From contig NZ_JBHJHQ010000001.1 in NCBI RefSeq assembly GCF_042219825.1, positions 496,001-560,000 on the forward strand: 64,000 nt of DNA. The letters run 5' to 3'. This stretch comes from JBHJHP01 sp042219825 (lineage in GTDB: Bacteria > Bacteroidota > Bacteroidia > Bacteroidales > UBA5342). A program made the position numbers and the translations under genes. Under the pieces are notes generated by a model, which saw only the letters and a list, made by a program, of their open reading frames with translations, ran no database searches and was not told the DNA's origin. Shown here piece by piece: positions 26,443 through 34,874 of this stretch (positions are counted from its first letter, which is position 1; each line of letters begins with the position of its first letter).

Positions 26443-27438
26443 TTACTTTTTCACATTTACCACGCCAAATCTCTTTGGTTTAATATACATATCGATAATC
26501 GGAACAAATGCATTCATTATCAGAATAGCAAATGAAATTCCCTCCGGATATGCACCAAAAACCCTGATGACTACTGTTATCACACCAATGCCAATACCAT
26601 AGATTATCATACCTTTATTACTCATAGGAGAGGTTACATAATCGGTTGCCATAAATATAGCACCCAGCATTAAACCACCGGACAACAGATGCACAATGGG
26701 ATCAGCGGAGGGAGCACCCAGATAATACAGAAGCGATGTAAATATTGCTACTGTTCCGATGATGCTTACCGGAATATGCCATGTGATGACTTTCTTCCAA
26801 AGCATAAAAATAAGTCCCAGTATAAGTGCTGCTGCAGCCATCTCACCGGCGCTGCCACCGGTGTATCCAAACAACATATCAATGTAGGAGGGAAGTTTAC
26901 CAAGTAATGAAGTATAACTGTCTCCGTTCGCAAGGCCTTCTTTTATAATGGCTAAGGGCGTTGCACCGGTAGTGACGTCTGTATAGGCAAGTCTGTCAGC
27001 TCCAGGAACCGGCCATGAAGTCATCTGAACAGGGAAGGAAATCAACAAAAATACACGTCCAACCAATGCCGGATTGAAAAGGTTGTTTCCAAGGCCACCA
27101 AAACTCATTTTGGCTACGCCTATTGCAACCAGGGCACCTATTATAATGATCCAGAACGGAAGATTGGAAGGCACATTAAAAGCAAGTAAAACACCTGTAA
27201 TAAGAGCTGAACCGTCTGTTATGGTGGGTTCTGTTTTAAGGATGTATTTTGCAATAACGTACTCAAATACCAGGCATGATGCTACAGAAATAGCCATAAC
27301 CACAATACTGCCCAATCCAAAATTGAATATCGAGACCGCAAATGCCGGGATCAACGCCAGCAAAACATAATACATGTTTTTTGAAATGCTGTCGCCGCTA
27401 TGCACATGAGGAGAAGGGGCTACTGTTATCTTTGACAT
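26443..27438 (-). CDS. rnfD: Rnf complex membrane subunit RnfD (covalent FMN)
   Basis: 331 residues and about nine or ten helices, homologous to NqrB. The FMN-binding threonine is expected in VTTGATPLA (about residues 165-173). GGLMLGAIFMATDYVTSPM is the other family hallmark. The N-terminus, SPHVHSGDSISKNMYYVLLALIPA, is standard. It follows rnfC by 10 bases. Confidence 0.96.
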   Translation of the reverse strand: MSKITVAPSPHVHSGDSISKNMYYVLLALIPAFAVSIFNFGLGSIVVMAISVASCLVFEYVIAKYILKTEPTITDGSALITGVLLAFNVPSNLPFWIIIIGALVAIGVAKMSFGGLGNNLFNPALVGRVFLLISFPVQMTSWPVPGADRLAYTDVTTGATPLAIIKEGLANGDSYTSLLGKLPSYIDMLFGYTGGSAGEMAAAALILGLIFMLWKKVITWHIPVSIIGTVAIFTSLLYYLGAPSADPIVHLLSGGLMLGAIFMATDYVTSPMSNKGMIIYGIGIGVITVVIRVFGAYPEGISFAILIMNAFVPIIDMYIKPKRFGVVNVKK

Positions 27439-27448
27439 AGTTAAGTAT

Positions 27449-28780
27449 TTAATTTTTTCTGTTTCTGATTATTGAACCTACTTTACCTTTTTCTAATCTG
27501 ATGTAGTCCAGCAACGGACGGTTTGCAGGGCAGGTAAAACTGCATGAACCGCACTCTATACAGTCCATGATGCGTTCTTTTTCTGATCTTTCGTGTAAAT
27601 CTTTTTCTCCGAGTACCATTAGCAGGTAGGGTGATAAGCCCATTGGACAGGCATTCACGCATTTTCCACAACGGATGCAGTTCTGCATCGGTTTTCTGCC
27701 GGCCTCTTCATTCTGCATAATAAGAATTCCCGAACTACCTTTCGTTACAGGAATATCAGTGTTTACGAGTGCTTTTCCCATCATTGGTCCACCACCAATA
27801 ATTTTGCCTGTATCCTCGGGCAATCCTCCTGCTGCCTCAATCAGTGTTTTTATTGGTGTTCCCAGTCTCACCAGAAAATTGGATGGTTGCTTCAGAGATT
27901 TTCCGGTAACGGTTACTACGCGTTCAAATAATGGTTTGTTTTTCTGAACAGCTTCATAAACGGCCAGTGCTGTACCTACATTCTGAACCACAGCTCCAAC
28001 GGCAATCGGTAATTGTCCTGATGGAACTTCTTTATTGATGGTTGCTTTTATCAGCTGTTTTTCACCACCCTGAGGATATTGAACTTTTAATGCTACAACT
28101 TCAATATCCTGATATGCAATTGCTTTTTCAGTCAGAAGTTTTATTGCATCCTGTTTATTATTCTCAATTCCGATTATTGCCCGTTCAACGTTCAACGCTT
28201 TTTTCAGTATTTCGATTCCAACCAGAATTTCATCGCTTTTTTCAAGCATTACCCTATGATCCGAAGTCAGATATGGTTCACATTCCACTCCGTTAATGAT
28301 CAATACCTCAGCTTTCATACCCGGAGGCGGGGAGAGCTTGATATGAGTAGGGAAAGTAGCGCCACCGAGACCTACAATACCGGCATCCTTTATCTTTTCG
28401 ATAATTGCCTTTGAGTCAAGGTTGCAGGTCTTAACCAGTTTTTCAGAGCGGTCAATTTTTTCATCCCACTCATCACCTTCTGTTTTTATATAGACGGCAG
28501 GCTTTCTGTAACCGCTTGCATCAATAGCTTCGTCAACTTTAACAACTGTTCCTGAAACAGGGGAGTGGATCGCTGCCGAAACAAAACCTCCTGCCTGGGC
28601 AATCAACTGACCAACTTTTACAGTATCTCCTTTTTTAACCGTGGCTGCAGCAGGTGCACCTATATGCTGTCCAAGAGGAATTATCACTTCTTCAGGTACG
28701 GGAAGAATTTCAATTTTTTTATCTGCTGAAAATTTATTCTCAGCAGGGTGAACACCACCTAATGAAAACGTCTTTAACAC
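27449..28780 (-). CDS. rnfC: Rnf complex NADH-dehydrogenase-like subunit RnfC
   Basis: 443 residues. The N-terminal biotinyl-lipoyl-like domain (KKGDTVKVGQLIAQAGGFVSA) precedes a NuoF-like NADH/FMN domain (GLGGATFPTHIKLSPP, NGVECEPYLTSDHRVML), an SLBB region, and two [4Fe-4S] sites: CIRCGKCVNACPMGLSP and CIECGSCSFTCP. This is the site of NAD+ reduction. Only 2 bases separate it from rnfB. Confidence 0.97.
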   Translation of the reverse strand: MLKTFSLGGVHPAENKFSADKKIEILPVPEEVIIPLGQHIGAPAAATVKKGDTVKVGQLIAQAGGFVSAAIHSPVSGTVVKVDEAIDASGYRKPAVYIKTEGDEWDEKIDRSEKLVKTCNLDSKAIIEKIKDAGIVGLGGATFPTHIKLSPPPGMKAEVLIINGVECEPYLTSDHRVMLEKSDEILVGIEILKKALNVERAIIGIENNKQDAIKLLTEKAIAYQDIEVVALKVQYPQGGEKQLIKATINKEVPSGQLPIAVGAVVQNVGTALAVYEAVQKNKPLFERVVTVTGKSLKQPSNFLVRLGTPIKTLIEAAGGLPEDTGKIIGGGPMMGKALVNTDIPVTKGSSGILIMQNEEAGRKPMQNCIRCGKCVNACPMGLSPYLLMVLGEKDLHERSEKERIMDCIECGSCSFTCPANRPLLDYIRLEKGKVGSIIRNRKN

Positions 28781-28782
28781 GA

Positions 28783-29685
28783 TTATGCCTCCTTATTAGT
28801 TGAGTTCGTACTCTGGTTATCTTTGTCAGGTTTGGTTGCATTTACCGCTTCAGTATCCACTTTTATCTTTTTAGGTGGAAAGTTGAGTTCATGAATAGAA
28901 TTTGTCGGGCAAACATCTACACATTTTCTGCACAGCTTACATTTATTATAATCAATGTAAGCCAGGTTGTTTTCCATAATGATGGCATCAAAAGGACAAA
29001 TTTTAAAACATTTGTTACAACCGATACATGCTACATTACATGCCTTTCTGGCAACAGCTCCCTTATCCTGATTCACACACGAGACATAGATCCGTCTGTC
29101 TTTAGGACCCTTTTTGCGCATCTCTATGATGTTATTCGGACAGGCTTTAACACAGGCTCCACATGCCACACAATTATCGTTAACAACGGGTAAGCCTGTA
29201 ACCTCATCCATATGAATAGCGTCGAAATCACATGAAATCACACAATCACCCAAACCATGACATCCGTATGAACAGCCGGTTTCTCCACCATATAAAGATG
29301 ACGCGATAGCGCATGATGTGGCACCGTCGTAGGTATTTGTTTTAGGTCGGTTTTCACACGACCCGCTACATCTTACAACGGCAATCAACGGATCGGCAAT
29401 AGCGGCTTCTTTACCCAGGATTGATGCAACGGTTTTCATGACATCGGCACCACCAACCGGGCAGTTGTAATCAGCCAAATCATCCGCCTTCACCAATGCT
29501 TCTGCAAATCCACGGCATCCGGGATATCCGCATCCACCACAGTTGGCAGCAGGTAGTGCTTCTTCAACCTGATCAATTCTTGGATCTTCGTATACCTTGA
29601 ATTTTTGTGCCGCAAAATAGAGAATGGCAGCAGAAATACCTCCAAGGCCTCCAAGACTTATCATTACAATTAGCGTAAGATTCAT
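28783..29685 (-). CDS. rnfB: Rnf complex ferredoxin-type subunit RnfB
   Basis: 300 residues. An N-terminal membrane anchor (about 4-24) is followed by the signature iron-sulfur motif NCGGCGYPGCRGFAEAL, then ENR/CSYGCHGLGDC-type cysteines and pairs of ferredoxin repeats (CVACGACVKACP, CIGCNKCFKICP, CKLCRKCVDVCP). The tail is charged and low complexity. RnfB receives electrons from reduced ferredoxin. Being first among the rnf structural genes matches the order seen in other Bacteroidales. Confidence 0.97.
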   Translation of the reverse strand: MNLTLIVMISLGGLGGISAAILYFAAQKFKVYEDPRIDQVEEALPAANCGGCGYPGCRGFAEALVKADDLADYNCPVGGADVMKTVASILGKEAAIADPLIAVVRCSGSCENRPKTNTYDGATSCAIASSLYGGETGCSYGCHGLGDCVISCDFDAIHMDEVTGLPVVNDNCVACGACVKACPNNIIEMRKKGPKDRRIYVSCVNQDKGAVARKACNVACIGCNKCFKICPFDAIIMENNLAYIDYNKCKLCRKCVDVCPTNSIHELNFPPKKIKVDTEAVNATKPDKDNQSTNSTNKEA

Positions 29686-29696
29686 ATTAGTAAAAA

Positions 29697-30113
29697 CTAA
29701 ATATTTATTTTAAATGAAAACTTTCTTTTTAAACGGTTCTTAAATAACCAGAGTACAGTGTAGTAGGGAATAAGTATCCCTAAAGAAATGAGACCGGATA
29801 TGGCCTCGTTATCAACTATGGAATTAGATACAAACAGCGTTACAATCACTAAAATAAACGGAAGAAAGTAAGCAAAAAATACTGCTGTTAATCCATCACG
29901 GTTTTTTCCGGTTAATGTGACCCAATCTCCGATATTCAAAGCAGGCCCCTGATAATTTTCCACGGTGATCCTGCGTGTGCTGGAATCGGCTGCCACACAT
30001 TGATCGCTGGCACTACAATGCCCGCAGGCTGAACCGGTCTGGATTTCAACCTCGATACAATCACCTGATATCTTTTGTACTTTCCCTGAATGTGTTATTG
30101 CTTCTGAGTGCAT
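29697..30113 (-). CDS. rseC: RseC / SoxR-reducing-system-like protein
   Basis: 138 residues from the ATG at 30113, which has GGAG eight bases upstream; a longer reading from 30176 adds unlikely residues. The N-terminal domain has the cysteine cluster ACGHCSASDQC, and two membrane helices follow (near 77-97 and 105-125) before a basic tail. RseC proteins are linked with Rsx/Rnf systems that reduce SoxR in enterobacteria, and the gene is 11 bases upstream of rnfB, so it is the first gene of the rnf operon. Its role here is probably Rnf assembly or regulation, by inference. Confidence 0.87.
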   Translation of the reverse strand: MHSEAITHSGKVQKISGDCIEVEIQTGSACGHCSASDQCVAADSSTRRITVENYQGPALNIGDWVTLTGKNRDGLTAVFFAYFLPFILVIVTLFVSNSIVDNEAISGLISLGILIPYYTVLWLFKNRLKRKFSFKINI

Positions 30114-30144
30114 TTTGCAATCTCCACTTTGCAATTTATGGCAA

Positions 30145-30152
30145 CAAATGTA
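30145..30152 (-). promoter_or_regulatory. Possible -7 element for the rseC-rnf operon
   Basis: The minus strand reads TACATTTG, an exact TAnnTTTG match 32 bases before the start. No -33 TTTG is present at 18-21 bases. The rest of 30114-30409 holds only a second -7-like sequence, TAAATTTG at 30364-30371, serving the divergent gene at 30410. Confidence 0.45.
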
Positions 30153-30409
30153 ATATATATTTGCTAAAATCAGCATGAGATATTTTATTTAGAATTGTTT
30201 TAAAAAGCTGATTTAAAAGGGGGTTATGTTACTGAGAATCTTGACATCAAACTCCATCCGGATTAAAAATAATGTCGTATAGCATATATAGCAGGAAACT
30301 GCCAAAGCATTAAAAAGATGTAAACTTAACTTTTACACAATCCGTAATAGTGTTAATATTCACTAAATTTGAATAGAGAAAATGCCAAAACAACCTAAAA
30401 ACTTGCGTT

Positions 30410-30910
30410 ATGAATTCGGATTATACTTGGGAAAAGGAATATTTTAAAAACACCTATTATCTTTATAATCAGGGGTCGCATGTTGGGGACCTGATTCAGA
30501 GCACGTTTAACAGGCAAGCAAAAGCAGAACTGAAACGTAAACAGATTCAGTTTAATACCAGGGGAATCTTCCAGGTTAAGACAAAAATATCTGATAGGGA
30601 TGGCAATGTCTTAGGGCAAATCAATTACAACCTTTTTAATTCAACAGCTAAAATTAAAATGGTGGATAAGACATTTGATTTGAGGAATTATAACTTCTGG
30701 AATTCAAAGTGGGAACTGACGGATTATAATGGTACCCTTCTAAAGTTTAACGGTTCATCTGAAAAAGGTGTGATTGAGGCTTCAAAACACGACGAAAATC
30801 TTATATTATCAGGATTATATGTTGCTAACGTGTTCTGGCATTCCAGAATAGCCATGGGTATTGTAATAATGGCTTCCATATGGGTTAATTTTATACTGGC
30901 AATTCAATAA
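30410..30910 (+). CDS. Uncharacterised protein, possibly LURP-one/Tubby-like fold
   Basis: 166 residues, no signal peptide. The middle part alternates beta strands with glycine turns (FQVKTKISDRDGNVLGQINYN, KWELTDYNGTLLKFNG), a pattern seen in LURP-one-related and scramblase-like barrels. The C-terminus has a hydrophobic helix (about 146-164) that could insert in the membrane, as in that superfamily. The match is weak and by pattern only. The gene is alone and converges on glyQS, and the two are separated by a hairpin. Confidence 0.6.
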   Translation: MNSDYTWEKEYFKNTYYLYNQGSHVGDLIQSTFNRQAKAELKRKQIQFNTRGIFQVKTKISDRDGNVLGQINYNLFNSTAKIKMVDKTFDLRNYNFWNSKWELTDYNGTLLKFNGSSEKGVIEASKHDENLILSGLYVANVFWHSRIAMGIVIMASIWVNFILAIQ

Positions 30911-30927
30911 GGATTACCAGTATAAAA
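30889..30927. terminator. Inverted repeat between convergent genes
   Basis: TTTTATACTGG pairs perfectly with CCAGTATAAAA over 11 bp with a 17-base loop, straddling the stop codon at 30908-30910. T/A-rich stem ends could act as a two-way terminator for this gene and glyQS, but there is no separate T run. Confidence 0.45.
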
Positions 30928-30932
30928 ATGTA

Positions 30933-32471
30933 TTATTGTGCAATCTGCCTGAACAAACTCTTCATACTTACCTTATCAGAAATAATATTTTGCAGATCAG
31001 AAATATTTACGCGTTCCTGCTCCATAGTATCTCTGTGTCGTATAGTAACTGTATTATCTTCCAGGGTTTGATGATCCAGAGTAATGCAAAACGGTGTTCC
31101 TATTGCATCCTGCCTGCGGTATCGTTTCCCTATTGAATCTTTTTCGTCGTACTGGCAGTTAAAATCAAATTTCAGTTCATCAATAATCTCCCGTGCTTTT
31201 TCCGGTAAACCGTCTTTTTTAACAAGAGGTAATACTGCCAATTTAAACGGTGCCAGAACCGGAGGCAATTTTAAAACCACACGTGTATCTCCTTTAACTT
31301 CCTCTTCGTGGTAAGAACCAGCCAGAATACTCAGAAACATCCGGTCTACACCAATAGATGTTTCAATGACGTAAGGAACATACGATGTATTCAGTTCCGG
31401 ATCAAAGTACTGAATTTTTTTACCGGAATACTTTTCGTGTTGAGACAGGTCAAAATCGGTACGACTATGGATTCCTTCCACTTCCTTGAATCCAAATGGC
31501 ATTTCAAATTCAATATCTGTGGCAGCATTAGCATAGTGAGCCAGTTTGTCGTGGTCGTGGAAGCGATATTTCTGATCGCCCATACCAAGTGATTTATGCC
31601 ATTTCATACGGGTTTCCTTCCACTTATTGAACCAATCCATCTCTTCGCCCGGACGCACGAAAAACTGCATTTCCATTTGCTCAAATTCGCGCATACGGAA
31701 TATAAACTGACGGGCCACAATTTCATTTCTGAAGGCTTTACCTATTTGTGCAATACCAAAAGGTAGTTTCATTCGTCCTGTTTTCTGAACATTCAGGTAA
31801 TTCACAAATATTCCCTGTGCGGTTTCAGGTCGTAAATATATCTTCATGGCACCATCTGCAGTTGATCCCATTTCAGTGCTGAACATCAGATTAAACTGTC
31901 TTACATCTGTCCAGTTTTTTGTTCCTGAAACAGGGCATACCACATCATAGTCTTCAATAATTGCTTTTAATTCAGCCAGATCGTTATCGTTTAATGCTTT
32001 TACAAATCGAGTATGAACAGCTTCAATTTTTTCCTGATTGGCCAAAACACGTGGATTGGTAGCTCTGAATTGTGCTTCGTCAAAAGTATCACCAAACCGT
32101 TTTTTTGCTTTCTCAACTTCTTTATCGATTTTCCCTTCGAACTTTGCCATCAGATCTTCGATCAGGACATCGGCCCGGTATCTCTTTTTTGAATCTTTAT
32201 TATCAATCAAAGGATCATTGAAAGCATCTACATGTCCTGATGCCTTCCAAATGGTGGGATGCATGAATATCGCAGAGTCAATTCCTACTACGTTTTCATT
32301 TAATAAAACCATACTGTCCCACCAGTACTTTTTTATGTTGTTTTTTAACTCAACACCATTTTGACCATAATCATAAACAGCACCGAGTCCGTCATATATT
32401 TCACTGGATGGAAATACATATCCATATTCTTTACAATGTGAGATCAGTTTTTTAAAAATATCCTCTGACAT
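30933..32471 (-). CDS. glyQS: Glycyl-tRNA synthetase (dimeric, single chain)
   Basis: 512 residues, class II synthetase of the alpha2 type used by Bacteroidota. The opening GYVFPSSEIYDGLGAVYDYG is diagnostic. Motif 2 lies in GKAFRNEIVARQFIFRMREFEQMEMQFF, and the family block LRPETAQGIFVNY is intact. The C-terminal anticodon-binding domain runs from about residue 400 (VLAPFKLAVLPLVKKDGLPEKA) to the end, with RYRRQDAIGTPFCITLD. Length is normal. It charges tRNA-Gly for translation and is transcribed alone. Confidence 0.97.
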   Translation of the reverse strand: MSEDIFKKLISHCKEYGYVFPSSEIYDGLGAVYDYGQNGVELKNNIKKYWWDSMVLLNENVVGIDSAIFMHPTIWKASGHVDAFNDPLIDNKDSKKRYRADVLIEDLMAKFEGKIDKEVEKAKKRFGDTFDEAQFRATNPRVLANQEKIEAVHTRFVKALNDNDLAELKAIIEDYDVVCPVSGTKNWTDVRQFNLMFSTEMGSTADGAMKIYLRPETAQGIFVNYLNVQKTGRMKLPFGIAQIGKAFRNEIVARQFIFRMREFEQMEMQFFVRPGEEMDWFNKWKETRMKWHKSLGMGDQKYRFHDHDKLAHYANAATDIEFEMPFGFKEVEGIHSRTDFDLSQHEKYSGKKIQYFDPELNTSYVPYVIETSIGVDRMFLSILAGSYHEEEVKGDTRVVLKLPPVLAPFKLAVLPLVKKDGLPEKAREIIDELKFDFNCQYDEKDSIGKRYRRQDAIGTPFCITLDHQTLEDNTVTIRHRDTMEQERVNISDLQNIISDKVSMKSLFRQIAQ

Positions 32472-32499
32472 AATTGTAGTTTTATTGTTTTACGGGGCA

Positions 32500-32507
32500 C
32501 AAAAATA
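32500..32507 (-). promoter_or_regulatory. Possible -7 element for glyQS
   Basis: The minus strand reads TATTTTTG 29 bases before the start codon. The -33 half is not evident. Confidence 0.42.
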
Positions 32508-32837
32508 AACTAAAAATCGTGAAATGGGAACATATTACAGCGATTGTTGCTTTCAGGATACTTTAATCCTGCAAATTTGTTTAGTTAACTGATTTGAACT
32601 GTTGAGGTATTGACTTTCTGGAACTGAGTAATTTATAATTTAGTGTACTTCAGACACTGGTTTATTTTAAGTCTTTTTAATGAAAAAAAGTATTAAAATC
32701 CTTGCCGGTAAAGGGTTTTTTACCTATTTTCGAAATACGAAAACGTTCATTGAATATAAGATATTGGCCGCATCAGAATAGATTGATAAACTCAACACTA
32801 CAAAATTTTCCGAGAAAGCTTAAGAGTAGGAAAGCGG

Positions 32838-32942
32838 GCTGCAAACCTTCGGGTTCCTTTTTAGGACGGCAGATACTTGACTGCTCTGGCACTCAAATCC
32901 TGTAATACAGGAGTTTATTCAGATCCAGGGTGCGGCTTTTTT
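32838..32942 (+). ncRNA. Candidate structured RNA upstream of the hydrogenase operon
   Basis: Within the 730-base gap between glyQS and hydC, this stretch is richer in G+C than its surroundings. GCTGC (32838-32842) can pair with GCGGC (32932-32936), which is followed by six T. Inside are AACC-TTCG-GGTT, a UUCG tetraloop hairpin, GCAG/CTGC, and TCCTG/CAGGA with loop TAATA. The ATG-initiated frame at 32702-32905 that crosses it has no coding character. This could be a free-standing small RNA ending in its own terminator. I cannot match it to a known family, and strand and boundaries are inferred from the T run. Confidence 0.35.
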
Positions 32943-33022
32943 ATGCTCTTATGCGAACGTAATCCTCCTGGTGATATTTCTAATTATCTGTAAGCGAAAT
33001 ATTTACATGTCTTATTCAATCT

Positions 33023-33093
33023 CATTTTAATTAAAGAAAAAATTCTCTAATTATGTTGAACAACATTATTGTCCAACATTTTAATTAAAGAAA
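33023..33093. repeat. 17-bp direct repeat upstream of the hydrogenase operon
   Basis: CATTTTAATTAAAGAAA occurs at 33023-33039 and again at 33077-33093, spaced 54 bases start to start. The second copy follows the palindrome at 33053. Regulatory or chance duplication cannot be separated. Confidence 0.6.
33053..33066. promoter_or_regulatory. Palindromic operator-like site
   Basis: ATGTTGAACAACAT is a perfect 14-bp palindrome; a further half-site CAACAT follows at 33074-33079. It lies about 135 bases upstream of hydC. The binding protein is unknown. Confidence 0.45.
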
Positions 33094-33111
33094 TATTTCT
33101 ATATTTAAAGT

Positions 33112-33127
33112 CGTGATGTTGATCACA
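33112..33127. promoter_or_regulatory. CRP/FNR-family binding site
   Basis: CGTGATGTTGATCACA fits TGTGA-N6-TCACA at nine of ten positions, and GTGAT-N4-ATCAC is a perfect dyad, which is the FNR spacing. It lies 73 bases ahead of the hydC start, where an activator could act. TATATTTA at 33100-33107 is a near -7 element but lies just upstream of the site. Confidence 0.5.
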
Positions 33128-33200
33128 TTAGCAAGGAACAAACCACATGGTACTCTTATTAAACTAAACACTTGTAATTCTCTAATTAAACTAATCGCTT

Positions 33201-33668
33201 ATGGATCCTATTAAGGAATTGATTCACGAACTGGCCGAAGTTCATGGTCGTGAAAGAACCAGTCTCTTACCAATCTTACAGGGCGTGGTGAAGCAGGAGC
33301 GCTTTTTATCGGAATATTCGATGAAAGAAGTTGCCCGAGAGCTTGATTTGCCTGCCGCTGAAGTATTTGGTACTGCTACCTTTTATTCTTTTATGGAGAA
33401 TAAAAAAACCGGTAAAAACATTATCCGGGTGTGTAAAACAATATCCTGTTCAATGAAAGGAACGAATCAGATTTTACTGGCTATACAGGATATGTTAAAG
33501 ATCAAGCTGGGAGAAACGACTCCCGATGGTATGTTTACTCTTTTGCAAACTAACTGTTTGGGATGGTGTCATAAAGCGCCTGCCATTTTAATTAATGACG
33601 AGGTTTATACAGAACTGACACCTGAAAAAGTGAGAGATGTTATTTCTGATTATTTAAAAATGGGTTAA
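33201..33668 (+). CDS. hydC: [FeFe] hydrogenase subunit HydC / NuoE-like
   Basis: 155 residues of the NuoE family. The [2Fe-2S] cluster is bound by cysteines in CKTISCSMKG and TNCLGWCHKAPAI, giving the C-x4-C ... C-x3-C pattern. The N-terminal helical part (LLPILQGVVKQERFLSEYSMKEVA) and AEVFGTATFYSFM are standard. It transfers electrons between the NuoF-like and hydrogenase subunits. It is the first gene of the hydCBA operon, which has gaps of 10 and 17 bases. Confidence 0.93.
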   Translation: MDPIKELIHELAEVHGRERTSLLPILQGVVKQERFLSEYSMKEVARELDLPAAEVFGTATFYSFMENKKTGKNIIRVCKTISCSMKGTNQILLAIQDMLKIKLGETTPDGMFTLLQTNCLGWCHKAPAILINDEVYTELTPEKVRDVISDYLKMG

Positions 33669-33678
33669 ACAGTTTGTT

Positions 33679-34857
33679 ATGGCATATCAATTAAAAAGAG
33701 TAGACCTGATCTTTAAAAATGATAATGATTGGGAAAAAATTTTAACAGATACCCTGGCTAGAGATACTCAGGACATAGTTAACAGCCTTATCAGCTCAGA
33801 GTTGAAAGGACGGGGAGGAGCTGGTTTTCCTACCGGACTCAAATGGAAGCTGGCCTCAGAAGCAAAAGCAGATGAAAAGTACGTTATCTGCAATGCAGAT
33901 GAAGGTGAACCGGGTACCTTTAAAGACAGAGAAATATTAACAAAGGTTCCATATAAGGTTCTCACCGCAATGGCTATTTGTGGTAAGGTTATAGGTGCTC
34001 AAAAAGGATTTATTTATCTGCGTGGTGAATATACATTTTTGAAACAACCATTGGAAGAGGCTATTGCTGAATTTCAGTATTTCTGTAAAGAGATGAATTT
34101 TGATTTTAGTATCAAAATCTTTATGGGAAGCGGTGCTTACATATGTGGTGAAGAAACTGCATTATTCGAATCCATGCAGGGACGGAGAGGAGAACCCAGA
34201 AATAAACCTCCTTTTCCAACTGATAGTGGTTATCTGAATAAACCAACAGTCATAAATAACGTGGAAACCCTGGCGCACACTTTCACCATTTTTAAATATG
34301 GTGATAAGAAATTCTACGATTTGGGTGTACAATATTCCAGGGGAACGAAACTCTTCTCAATATCAGGCGATACTCCCATACCCGGAATTTATGAATTGGA
34401 ACTGGGTATGTCGTTGCATGATTTTGTAACGGAATTTGGAGACGGTGACACCAAAGCGGTTCAGGTTGGTGGCGCATCCGGATTTTTGGTTCCACGAAAA
34501 AAGTTTAAGGAAACTGCTATCGGTTTTCAGGGCAAGCTGGTTGGAATTTCGTTACCTACCGGTGGCTCTATGATGCTTTATAACAGTACGCGTTCAATGT
34601 TTAATGTATTGAACAGTTACCTCGATTTCTTCAAGGAAGAATCATGCGGACAATGTACACCATGTCGGGTAGGTTGTCAGGTTCTTTATAAGGGAATTCA
34701 GGCCGTTAAGCGTGGAGAACGCAATGCTCAGTATCTTGATACTCTTCTGAGATTGTCAGAAACCATGCAGGTTACGGCAAAATGCGGCTTGGGTCAGTCT
34801 GTGGCAAATTCATTTGCTGCCATTGTTGAGAATTTCAAGGAAGAGATGATTTACTAA
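33679..34857 (+). CDS. hydB: [FeFe] hydrogenase subunit HydB / NuoF-like NADH-binding
   Basis: 392 residues, the FMN/NAD(H) subunit. The binding blocks GRGGAGFPTGLKWKLA, CNADEGEPGTFKDRE and GAYICGEETALFESMQGR are intact, and the [4Fe-4S] site is ESCGQCTPCRVGC, with the distal cysteine in KCGLGQSVANS. Compared with Thermotoga-type HydB (about 620 residues), the extra N-terminal thioredoxin-like and C-terminal ferredoxin domains are absent, so it resembles plain NuoF. It would exchange electrons with NAD(H) in a bifurcating trimer. Confidence 0.94.
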   Translation: MAYQLKRVDLIFKNDNDWEKILTDTLARDTQDIVNSLISSELKGRGGAGFPTGLKWKLASEAKADEKYVICNADEGEPGTFKDREILTKVPYKVLTAMAICGKVIGAQKGFIYLRGEYTFLKQPLEEAIAEFQYFCKEMNFDFSIKIFMGSGAYICGEETALFESMQGRRGEPRNKPPFPTDSGYLNKPTVINNVETLAHTFTIFKYGDKKFYDLGVQYSRGTKLFSISGDTPIPGIYELELGMSLHDFVTEFGDGDTKAVQVGGASGFLVPRKKFKETAIGFQGKLVGISLPTGGSMMLYNSTRSMFNVLNSYLDFFKEESCGQCTPCRVGCQVLYKGIQAVKRGERNAQYLDTLLRLSETMQVTAKCGLGQSVANSFAAIVENFKEEMIY

Positions 34858-34874
34858 TTTAAAAAACGACTGTT

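Noticed and set aside
32702..32905. Open frame of 67 codons from 32702
   Set aside because: It crosses the structured-RNA candidate, has no family features or ribosome-binding site, and its residue pattern is not protein-like.
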